Assembly (NCBI GenBank): GCA_021234155.1
Contig: JAJEKV010000004.1
Coordinates: forward strand, 30,859,134 to 30,923,133
Direction of reading: 5' to 3'
DNA from: Isoetes taiwanensis
Lineage: Eukaryota > Streptophyta > Lycopodiopsida > Isoetales > Isoetaceae
Length of the DNA stretch: 64,000 bases
Positions 53,736 through 64,000 of this stretch are shown here, in pieces (the stretch's first letter is position 1; each line of letters starts with the position of its first letter). Under the pieces are notes generated by a model that was not told where the DNA came from, did not search any database, and worked only from the letters and a program-made list of their open reading frames with translations. The position numbers were made by a program, and so were the translations under genes.

Positions 53736-55529
53736 ATGGTTCCCATGGTGTCAGCCCACCTCGGCCTCCGAAATTGGCAAGGGGGAGCCTTCTCTGCTCT
53801 CCATCCTTCCATTGTTTTGTTCTCAAGACTTGGGTGGAGGGAGAGCCTCCTCTTTTCTACTCCCCCATTATTTTATTGGGTAACTGCAAGGGAGAGCCTC
53901 CTCTCTCGCTTCCACCCTTCCATGTACCATCGTAATCACTATGACATGAGACACATGTTGACTAGTCTTATTATGCGTTTCTTTTCTCTCCAATTAACAT
54001 TTGTCCATCCCTCTTGGGCATTTCCATGATGCTCTTTTGAACATTTTCATGCCGCTGCGCTTTGCACCTCGGATCTTCTCGTATCCTAGCCCTAGCATCC
54101 TCTTCTGTGCCGAGTATGCACAATCTTCTCAGGATAGTGGATTTAGCGTTGTGATGGAGCAAAGAACAACAGAGGTAGCGTGAGCATTTCGGGCGTAAGG
54201 GACAAATGTACTGGGTAAAGGAAGCGACCATTGCGGTATTTATCTCTTAGCACCTAAAATTTTGCAAATAAAGCAAGTTGAGGAAATAAATCAGCAAGCC
54301 GGAGGGCCATTGAGCAACCTGCGAAAGCATACTTCCGTAAAAGATAGGGCCACTTTTCACAACCACACCGGGGAAGACCCCACGAAGGAAACACAAATTT
54401 TAGCACCATCAACAAATAATGGGCCGATGAGTACCCGCATCATTAACAATATCGGATAAGAAACTCCTGCGACCAAGAGATCGCGAGGGAAGATTAGGAA
54501 TAAAACCAACATGGCATCCTAAGAGCAAGAGTCTACCAGAGAAAAATCCGTGCCAGGGCACGGCAATAAAATATAATCTTTCCACATCTAGTCCACAACA
54601 CGTGGCCACCGTCTTGCACAGCCCACAACATCATCAAAACAATAAAAAGAAACTTCTTATCCAAAGATCTTTAAAGTACGACATAGGCAACCCTAATTCA
54701 AGATGGTCAGCCAACCAATAGCCAAGCTTCCTATCACAATAAATGCTCTAGTATATTGACCAACCACACTAAACGACAACAAGTTACACATACTTTGTGT
54801 AAGTCATGATCAATCTCACCACATTGTACCTAGACGCTTATTCTCACACTTCAGTCAGAAAAGTCTCAACAAGGTAATCAAGTCAACCGAAGTCTCCTTT
54901 GCTCTAACTCACCCAAAAGATTACCGAGATCTCTTTATTATCCAATCATCATCAATAGTCAGAAAGCAACACTAATGCCAGACGAGTCGATGACAAAGTC
55001 CCTGATCCAATCACTAAAGCCCCGCCAGCATTACACCGGGGTTGAGGACCTCCAAGGAAGTGGACTCGACCGATCTTTATAGAATTGGCACCACCGGGCC
55101 GAAAGCACCATCCACGTACATTACCGCTTATTCAAAAGCACTTGTACTCTTCTAAGGCACCGACTGAGGGTGCCAAAGCAGAAAATCACCGCCTTAAAAG
55201 ATATTCTCACTATAAGCCGAGGGTTAACATGCAATGCCAAATTTACCCTCAGGCCAAAGATGGCTACAAGCCTTGCGTGCGCCTTTTCTTGGAAGTTGAC
55301 GCCATAGAGCCAGAAAACCGTCAGGGGCCAAAAAAGGCTACTTCTCCAGTCGGAACCTAAACCTACATACACACATGTCTTTGGAAAGAGCTCGAATCAG
55401 CTTCCAATGAGCCAAAAAACATCAGAATCCGAGGTCCAGAGCCCAAGATATGGTTCATAATGTAAAGAACTCTCCTGCCAGAACCCTATAGGCGCATCCA
55501 TCCTATCCACCCTCAAATAGTGACACATG

Positions 55530-55749
55530 CTTTAAGTCGACATTATGCCTTATCATTGCTCTTCTCTTGATCAAGAGAAGAATGTAATCACTTGGAATAT
55601 TTACCTTCAGATTCATTCTTACAGTATGTATTATGGTTGTGCCCGCTACTAGTTTGTCCACTGGGTTAGAGTCATGTTTTTGCATTTTTATTTTGTTATA
55701 GCTTTTGATTGGTGAATAAAGCTTTTGTCGCCCTTCCAAAAAAAAAAAA
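55530..55749 (+). mobile_element. 5'-truncated LINE 3' end, + strand
   Basis: About 220 bp ending GGTGAATAAAGCTTTTGTCG, CCCTTCC and a 12-base A-run (55738-55749), with AATAAA at 55715-55720. It is homologous, in inverted orientation, to 50157-50375, including the 20-bp palindrome CTTCTCTTGATCAAGAGAAG in both. So it is a second LINE of the same family lying head-to-head with the minus-strand LINE, or a duplicated inverted end. Confidence 0.7.
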
Positions 55750-58550
55750 TGGTGGAAGTGAAAAGATAAAAGCTGGCTGTCAAGAAATTGGATCCAAAGA
55801 GTCCACTGGTACTTCTAATTCTATTAACTTTAAGGCAATTTGTTTTTCAATTCTTATGAATTGGCATTTTATAAAAACCAAAGTTTTGGCTCTAATCCTT
55901 TGTGAAAGGAAGTTTCTTGGGTATTGTAGATCACCCTTAATTTAAAGCCAAATTGCTAGGTTATTGATTGGAAAGAGGGATGGCGCTGGATGAATGTCGG
56001 CTTGTTTATTTTCATGGCAAAGAAAAGTCTTGAGGATTACTTGCTTTTGGTAGGGAACCTTCTTTTCCTAGCAAAGAAGAATCAATGTGGCCTTAGCGAA
56101 CAAGAGGTTTAACATATTGCATGAAGTGTTGAATCCATGCATAGTTTACTTTACCCGATTTGATAACCTCCATTGCACTATAAGAGAATAAAGAATCTAG
56201 GTCACTTGGCCATCATTTATTCGCTTAAACGCATCGCCAAAATTCTTTAGAATTTGACAATAAATGACAGAGTCGCTGGATGAAATTGCATCATCTATAT
56301 CACACTTGTAGCATCACCAATAACAACAGTTGTAGATCATATTTTGGCATTGTGATGGCATAATATATCATTTTGTAGTATCATCTATAGTCGCAAAGTA
56401 TAAAGTATCATGCATTTTGTCCTCAGAGCTATAATGGGTGTCACCTATAGGGATCACATGTATTGTTATAATGAAATCATGCAATTTAATTTTTTCAAGT
56501 GGGATTGAAAGCTTTGCCGCTTATTCCATGCATCTATTTTGCTAATCGTAGAATGATGTTAAATAGTGGCATTGCTTCAATTTGTTGTCTTTAAGCAAAT
56601 ACATTAGAGGTCGAGAAACACACTTTATTGCTCCAAGCTCGATGCCAATGTAGAAATCGACGATCAATGCAGTAGAAAATGTGAGCTGATACAATCTTTT
56701 TTCCTCCATGTCTCCTATTAATGGGTTATCAAGGGACAAGTTCTCGCCATTTTCCTCACTCCACCGCCTTCGAGGTTCATAAGGAAGTAAGAACTACAAG
56801 TTGCTCCCCTAAATTACTATTCAAATTTCAAGGGTGTGTATGAGTACCCCCCTGCTACTTCAACCTGGTCACAAGATTTCTGTGGCTCTCAGCCCCCAAC
56901 CCTCTCATTGGTTTACTCAGAGTGGATCCAAATTCTCTCACCTACTTTGAATTCAAGATGACCATCCCACATTCAGAATAATTTTCTGATTTGTCTTTAA
57001 CACGCTCTAATTCACTTGGTTTTTTTTCATATTAAATTAACTCTATCACGTATGTGAGATGATTTTACGCCTAATATATTTCATATTTTCATTACTATTC
57101 ACCTCACCACTCTCAAGTGGTCCTCACCGTGTGAAATAAAGGTAGGAGAAATGTAATTTCATCACATTGAAGACTATTATTGTCTGATATAAGGTTATGG
57201 AGTAAGTATATATCCAGTGAGGGATTTTATACACACCACTGTATATGAGAAATGAGAAAATTAGTCTCGCCGAAATGTCCCTAGATGTGCCATTGTGAGT
57301 TTCTAATCGGCTCTTCATTGGAATTAAAATGATTGGGTTCTTTATTGATATCTCAGGCTCTTATTTTCGAATTACTGACCTAGAGCCATCAAGTTCCATA
57401 ACAAGCATTCATTATAGCTATTGGTTCCTGCTATTTGAAGATCAATCAACAAAGGCAACTAAGGGAGAGGGGATTTGGTCTCTAAGATACAAGTATTATT
57501 CGTGAAAAAAGCAAGATTGTGGGAGTTATGGCTGGCTCCTCACTATCACAAACTTAAAGGCTTCAATGTATTCCAAATACTGTATTTCCGCTAAGATGAA
57601 CAAGTCACAGGAATTTTACTTTGAAGGAGAAAGGTGAGTATGTGGGCACGTGAAGATAAATTCTAGCCATCGACATGTTTATTGCATTGTTCAAGACGCC
57701 AAGAATGTCAAGAAAAACATAAAAATGTCTATTGTAAATGGTTTGAGCTGTTTGTGCATACAGAATATCTCTGTGAAGAATGGTCATCCCAGCCTACATG
57801 AAGGAGCTGAGAAGTTGCAGATTGTGGGATAAAGAACTATGCCAAATGCTCCCATTGTATCTGATTGGAGAGATTCACCAGGTCAACTTGTCAAGACAAA
57901 GAAGAGGCCATGCATGCAACATTGGCTAATGGGCCGGTGCTCCGTGAGCCCATGTGGAAGACAGATCGCCATTACCCCATTTTCCCCGGGTCGATTCCCA
58001 CTTTGATTTAGCCATCTTCGTGTAATTTTTTTGCACTTCTCGTATTTTAGCATGCAACTTATTTATTATGATTTTATATGCATGTTTATGTGCATGGCGC
58101 TAAATAGACATGCTTTTGATCAAAGGGGTATCTATATGTTGTTCCCTTTGGCAATTTCTTCGCTTGATTTTGAGTGATGGTTACTTTATGTTGTGTGTCT
58201 TGATGATTTTTCATTTCCAGCTCGGAAGAGCAATCTTGATATTATGGCGGTTCAGCGTTCTCAGGTAATTCTCAGATGCAATCACGGGCTAGGGCTACCT
58301 CTAATGCTTTGCAAATTGGGAAGAGCCTTTATCTTTGTTTATAGGAATTTCAGCCACTAACACAATATTTTATGTTTGTTTTCGTTTTCTAGTACTTATC
58401 ATGATTTGACGCCTTTACATTGTAGATACAAGTTTCCAGCTTAACCATCATTTCGTATTTCGATGCATCTCGTGTTTTCAATTTAACCATTGACTATTGA
58501 TGCAGCTTTTCTATGTCTCCTCCTTGTCATTCCAACTCGCACTTCCAAGA
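55750..58550. other. Gene-poor intergenic region
   Basis: Short frames only. A possible Pol III-type box pair at 57923-57998 is discussed in the findings. Confidence 0.5.
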
Positions 58551-58865
58551 TTAGTCTCTTTGAAATTCAGTCTTCATAGCTATGTTGCCCATTTTATTTG
58601 CCTCTAACCACAGCCTTTTCCTTCTATCCACTGCTCTTGCAAATCTATTTGCTTTTTCCTGAATCTCCAAAGCTTGCTGTTTAAATTCATGAGAAGCTCC
58701 ATAGTGAGGTCCACATGAGCTCAAAGATAAGGTTGCGAACCGTACTTTGGAAATGGAAAAAATCTCTACCGTGATTCTCAGTTTTGAGCAAGAGTTTTCC
58801 TGACCTATCATTTTCTTAAACTTCATTAATTCAATTTTGGGAAGGCTAAGGAACTGAAGTTCCAC
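58551..58865 (-). CDS. Unrecognised 104-residue open frame
   Basis: One of the few longer frames in this part. The C-terminal half is helical and charged (HEFKQQALEIQEKANRFARAVDRRKRLWLEANK), suggestive of a coiled coil. The N-terminal half is basic and hydrophobic. No family is recognised. It could be a decayed transposon gag/ORF1 piece, a lone exon or chance. No neighbouring exon or splice evidence was found. Confidence 0.2.
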   Translation of the reverse strand: MELQFLSLPKIELMKFKKMIGQENSCSKLRITVEIFSISKVRFATLSLSSCGPHYGASHEFKQQALEIQEKANRFARAVDRRKRLWLEANKMGNIAMKTEFQRD

Positions 58866-61800
58866 TCTATCATGTGCCCAAAGCAGATCACACTTGTGAA
58901 TTCTTTTATTGTTATTGTGGTCTTTTGAAAAGTCATAACCTCCAATCCTCTAGACATAGGTTCAACTTTCTTTGGTTTCTATAGAATTTCTCAGTTGAAT
59001 TCGTAATAAGTTTAATTTGTAAACTTCTTTCCTCCTCCCCTTTTTTGAAAACAAATGAGATATGAAAAGTACAGATTTACATGTCTCACCTAACTGCAAG
59101 CACAAGAAGATTCCAATCGAGCACGAGCCCGAAGCACAATATACTTTACTCCGAATAGAGACTAACGAGATGAACTTAATTTGAAGATGGTTGAATCCAA
59201 ATATGTTCCATCACTTCGCTCAAGGGAGGAACACTAATAAACCATCAACATTTCGGCCACACAACAATAAATAATGCCACCGCAAATGAGTAAATGCCCT
59301 AAAAATGTGGCATTTGCAACGCCCCATATCGCACTGCCAGGAGCCAACTAGAACCCGCATAGAATGTCTTTTTATTTAGCCGGGCCATGCATTGGGATGG
59401 TGATGCCAAGAGAATGTACCAGCATTCAATGTGATGTTAAACAAACCTTGTAGCCAGACCTGCCTACTTAACTGACAATAAAAGCCAATACTAAGAGTCT
59501 CAACGTCCGAAAAGACAGAGGTATATTGCAAAAGTTTTATATTTGGTCCTTAGTGGTATTAAGGCCCGTGACCTATCAGGTCGCCGCTTGCTACAGACCT
59601 AATCGTGAAGCCACAAGTGATTAATTGCCAATTGTTGGGATGCCATTGCGCCTAAAGCTCGGGTGGAAATTGCCAACATGGAGTGAGAGATATCATAAAT
59701 AATAGACGAGTCAGAGTTTCATTTAAATTTCCTACCGGAATCTAGGAGCTCGAAATTTGGCGCAGAGTCTTTATTTGTTGTGCGTCAAGCCGCACGGCAC
59801 ATAGATCATGGTAGATATCCCTATTTTGTTGACGTATAGCCCGCCAGCTTGTCGGGCTGGATCTCAAAAATGCTCGGGATTAGTGGAATCTAGACCTAAG
59901 TTTGTTTTCTATAACTTCACCCAATGAATGACCTTATCTCAAGACTTTTAATCTTTACATCCCCGCCATTCTTTCTCATTTGTCTTTCTTGTTCTTTTTC
60001 CACTAGCTAGTATGGGTGTAGCAAATATTTCTTTCTAGTGGCCCATAATTTCTATGTCCAAGGGTTACAAGGATTCCTTAGCTATTTTAACTTTACCGTA
60101 ATTCTTGTTGATTCTCGTTGATCGCGATTATATTTTTTGGTAATCCGCTCATTGTAAACTCACACAAATTAACAATTGTTTCGAGACGACGATAGTCACA
60201 GCCATGGTTGGACCCGCTTCTAATGATTGGCATTTATTTGAAATAATACGGTTACATTTATTTTTAACATATGGGTGCCTTGGTATGGAGCTTTGCATTA
60301 CTCATTGGAATGCATTTCAATGAGGCATTTGCAATTATATATTATTTTTGACATATAAAGTTTAATAGAGCCATTTTGTGACATGTTCATCCATTGTTGT
60401 GACGTCGCTTCATTATCTAGTCATCCTTTTCATTTGACATTTGATTACAATTTTTTTATTATTTGCTTGTTTTGGTGTGTTATGGGAAAGTTTTTTTTGG
60501 TTGAAAGAAATAAAAATTCAAAAAACATTGCCAAGTTCATGAATAACATAGTAAACCATCAAACATAGTATCACATATAATCCAAATCGAGGCTGATCTA
60601 TAATCTAGTCTCGAACATCACAAGGTTTAGTGCTGAATTTAGGACAAGCAAGAACTAGAGCAAATCGCCGATGATGAGAAGGCGTAAGAAGGTCAAACTC
60701 CCTTCCAGGAACATACATGGTAAAAGAGATGATAGGTTCCAAAAAAACCTTAAGAGTTCTTAAATTATCTTGCTTGTCCATACTTGTTGGAGCATCTAAT
60801 GAACTGGTTTAATTGGTTATTTCACCTTTTCCCTGCATAAGTCTCCATGCTCTACCCAGAACCATTGAGGGTTCTAAAACCATGGGTTTCGCTTAAATTA
60901 AAAAATTTCGCTTTTAGAATCCATTCATGCTTGTTGAATGCCATGTAAAGCAGAGATTTTTGTAGCTACCAGAATTACTAAATCATAAATGCAATATGCT
61001 ATCTCTAACCGACAAGTTAATCCTCGTGGATCCAGCGCCGTTGATTGAAGAGGTGTGATAAGGCAGGGTTTCTTTGTACCCACCAACAATCTCAAAACAC
61101 AGAGGTGGGTAGCGGCTTTTGTGGTGAAAATCGGCAAAGAAACAAATCTATGGATCAACTAAAACCAAAGCCCTGTAGGATTTACACTAATCTACAATCT
61201 TTTGAAAGAAACCGCTTCCTTTCCTTAGCCGCCTTCCTTGCCCTAGTCTTTGCCCCATGAACCCTTCTAAACAAGTTTTCTAGCTCCAATTTAACCCTTT
61301 TCCAATCCCTAGAGTTCAGATGCACGTGATAGTTGTATCTTTAAATATTTAGTTTTTATTTTTTTAAAAGGGGCTTTTTTGTAGACTCTTCGACCAATTT
61401 TTTAAGAGGGCTTTTGTTGTAAGCCCCTGCGATCTTGACCATAAAGGATGGCAAAAAGAAATTGCACAAGCTTCAGATCCAAACATTTCCTTGGCGACTC
61501 TTGTGACGGTATCTCCAAAATACACCTTATGCAATAAGACCACCAAATCATATAAAACCAGAAAAAGTGTACAAAATACAAAAAGAAAACCCCGCCATTA
61601 TGCTAGATATGGGTTCATGTAACAATAATACAATCTTATTTGGGCCAAATACAGATTCGACAAAGTAAAGAACAATTGTGCTAACAATTTCCGTGAACAT
61701 GTGTAAGGAACTAATAAGATAGTATGTTAAGAAACCAGCTATACGCCCAAAGAAGGGAAATTATTATAAATGCATTATTTGAGCAGTTTCCATACATGCA

Positions 61801-64000
61801 TATAAACAGCTCTATTACAATAGATAGTTTTGCAAACACAAGACATTGCCAAACTCAAGTAATAATAAGCCATACATTCATTGCTTCAAGTTTTGTTGTC
61901 CGCTTCAGCCAAATTGTTCCCTCCATTAACTATAAGTACTCATTCCGAAGCTAAATCATACAAATTGGGAGCAATGATTGTTCTTATCCTACTTTCTATG
62001 CATCTCAAAAATTCTTTTCTCGCCTTATCTAGATTTAATGCTCGGTCATTATGCATCTAAAGCATTTGTAGATAATTAAACACCTTATCATATATATATC
62101 ACGCGGAAAGTTGTTTTGTTTCTTTGCTCTAAAATTCTTTTTTTCATGACGCCGCTTCTTCAATCACCTACAACCAATGATGGAAGTGATAAAAGAACAA
62201 AATTTAGTAAAAACTATAAAGAACCAAGATATTAGAATGAGGCTAGTTTTGGATATCTGCCATACTTCATTTTCATTAGAGCCGTAATTCAGTTGAGGAC
62301 GTCAGCCCATATGTGTCATCGCAATGTAACATAGGTAAATGCATTTTCACAAATTTAAAACGTAAAGAAAACTATATCCATGAAATAGACAAGAGCTCTT
62401 TCATAAGCAACTAATATGGTAACCTTCTTTCATTTGTTATGCTCGTGACTGGCAACATTGAAAGCGTAATTATATTGCAAAGAAGACAATAGAAAGATGG
62501 CATATATGGTGCAAAAGATGAATTTTCCTTACGAGCTCAAGTTCTGTGCATGATGGGTTGTTTCCTATTCTCATTCAGGTTATCATAGTCCATAAAATTT
62601 GCGAATCTAGCCAACTATAAGGATAATTGTACTCATAAAATGGATGCCCCACCCTTATATCCGGGAAAGTATGTAAGCATTTCGACCGTGGGTTGTGCAA
62701 TCGTATAGTATTGGAACTAGAAGTTTACCTTTTGCCTCTCGCTTTTAGATATGCTACCTATTCTCGCTTCTCTCACATCCTCCTTGTCCCTCTTATTATG
62801 TGAAAATCCAAGGCTTGCACAAAGGGCGAACTTCTAAATGTTACTTTCTACATGACATCTCTTTGCATTTATGATTTTGCATGGCAATGGTGGTGATGTT
62901 ACGATCCAAAGGCTCAAGCATCGCGGTTTTCGCTTCAAGGTATGTAAAGCACCGCGCTCTATGTACATGCATGGACTTAGATAGCTTCCATTTGATATAT
63001 AATATTGAATAAATACTTAAAGTTACAATAGGTTTTAAACTTCCGAAGTGCAAGCCGACGGTATTAGAGGAAGTCTAGAAAAGACATGTCGTGTTTTGAA
63101 CATTTGCCTTGGCAATGCTTTTACAATATAGGGATGAAAAAATCAGAGTTCTCTCAAGCCGCAAAACATTGCATCTAAAGACGATGTCTTGCATTCTCTA
63201 CTAAGTCTTGTATTTATGACTGCGGGCCTTCTCGCTTTTAACCTCAACCACTACTGGTAGAAAGGATGGTGTTTCCTTGCAATGGTAGCAACCCTCACTT
63301 CTAACTCCGATAGATGAGAGGTTCGCTTTGAATTGAGATCAATAGATATCTTCGTTGATTATGGTATCAAGTCTAATCTCGAACATCGCTTGATTTTGCG
63401 GGTCTGCAGCAACTCTTTTGAAATATCTTTGTGATGGTACATGCGACCGTTATGACCAATTGACTACCGGGACGAATAGATTAACTTCGCTATTTTAAAT
63501 GCTTTGGGAAATGGTAATTTGGTCTATGAACACATGTATGTACCGCCAATAGTGTTTCACTCATCAACATTCTCAGGTGGATGTACTAATGTTGGTGTTC
63601 TCGGTTATGGCAGTATACTTTGTTTCTATTCTATTCTATTGGTAAAATGGATCAATATTGCTCTGTTTTTATGCAAAATGTGGAGGAATTGAAGACATTT
63701 TACGAAATTTCTAAAGAAAAATTTTTATAATAGTATTATGGACTGGTGATGGTCGACATGGCAAGACAGCGACATTTTAAAAATGCAAGACCAATGCCGG
63801 ACTGAAGCAGGTACCTGGTCGTAAGATCTACTGTGCCCATCCTTATTTATTGGATGAAGGTCATCATTTTTGAATTCATGTCTCTAGTTCTTGTGCACAT
63901 CATCATTTCTTTGTTTTTATTTTATTAAATGGTTGGATGAGGCAGTCGCTTCCTTTGATGCAATGCCCTTTGACCGGATGCGCGAACTGATCGCTTCCCC
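58866..64000. other. Gene-poor region to window end
   Basis: No gene, RNA gene, LTR pair or inverted-end element could be supported by eye. Frames are at most about 77 codons and lack motifs. Confidence 0.5.

Larger units (their letters stand above)
50157..55500 (-). mobile_element. L1-type LINE, minus strand, decayed (5' end approximate)
   Basis: Read on the minus strand: an ORF1-like block near 54409-54700 and perhaps 55121-55372; endonuclease start at 53544-53735 (KEARLSLYTSKFSDFCCLQEHK, the LCLQEHK motif); RT block at 52114-52302 (LNLSCISLIPKTENP); C-terminal zinc-knuckle region at 50566-50856 (FVRWQMIHRCLRVNK...CPAKVEVLSIVFSC). It ends with GGTGAATAAAGCTTGTCGTCC and an A-rich tail (poly-T on + at 50157-50173). 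The AATAAA signal is at 50188-50193 on the + strand. The layout is the same as the LINE at 3019-8580, and the endonuclease/RT motifs are close relatives. All frames are broken. Confidence 0.75.

Noticed and set aside
53168-54029. + strand frames up to 195 codons
   Set aside because: They run antisense to the minus-strand LINE endonuclease and lack motifs; a product of few stops on the opposite strand.
55085-55360. 91-codon + strand frame
   Set aside because: Opposite to the decayed ORF1 region of the minus-strand LINE; no family of its own.
1-64000. CRISPR arrays, bacterial operons, rRNA or intact tRNA genes
   Set aside because: None seen; no regularly spaced repeats, and the window is plainly plant nuclear DNA with spliced genes and retroelements.

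Overview
The window is nuclear DNA of a land plant. Evidence: spliced genes of plant families (an atypical SDR resembling Arabidopsis At4g31530, and the cuticle/RNA-turnover gene RST1), many small exons with GT-AG introns, Copia LTR retrotransposons primed by initiator-Met tRNA (TGGTATCAGAG), L1-type LINEs with poly(A) tails, and a MITE. AT-rich sequence and very large TE-filled introns would fit a fern-like or other non-angiosperm genome, but the species is not determined here.

Layout: (i) 483-1846, the 3' part of a + strand NAD(P)-binding Rossmann-fold gene that starts left of the window. (ii) 3019-8580, a near full-length but broken L1-type LINE with a 15-bp target-site duplication (TSD). 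(iii) 8581-10122, intergenic, with two imperfect direct repeats and a 193-bp Harbinger-like MITE. (iv) 10123 to about 38455, one very large gene, RST1, on +. Exons 1-16 can be placed almost to the base (the stretch near 14 kb is unresolved); the 3' part is recognisable but only roughly placed. Its introns hold many fragments of one LINE family and a nested stack: a LINE 3' end split by an old Copia (21846-32440), itself split by a very young Copia (22783-27861, identical LTRs, 1414-residue open polyprotein) and by a GC-richer insert of unknown origin. (v) 39439-44549, a third, badly decayed Copia with exact 5-bp TSD. (vi) 44555-50150, gene-poor. (vii) 50157 to about 55500, a decayed minus-strand L1-type LINE, with a short + strand LINE 3' end at 55530-55749. 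(viii) 55750-64000, gene-poor, with only weak signals.

The two host genes are independent; no operon-like or cluster logic is visible. The story of the window is intron growth by nested insertion, datable by who interrupts whom. The most interesting observations are a canonical PCNA-binding (PIP-box) motif in the C-terminal tail of the intronic LINE family, a recurrent 3' hairpin plus TTTC-type tail in the same family, bZIP/ACGT-core palindromes in the young Copia LTR, and many CCG/CGG triplets in the decayed elements right of 39.4 kb that may be a sequence-quality problem.
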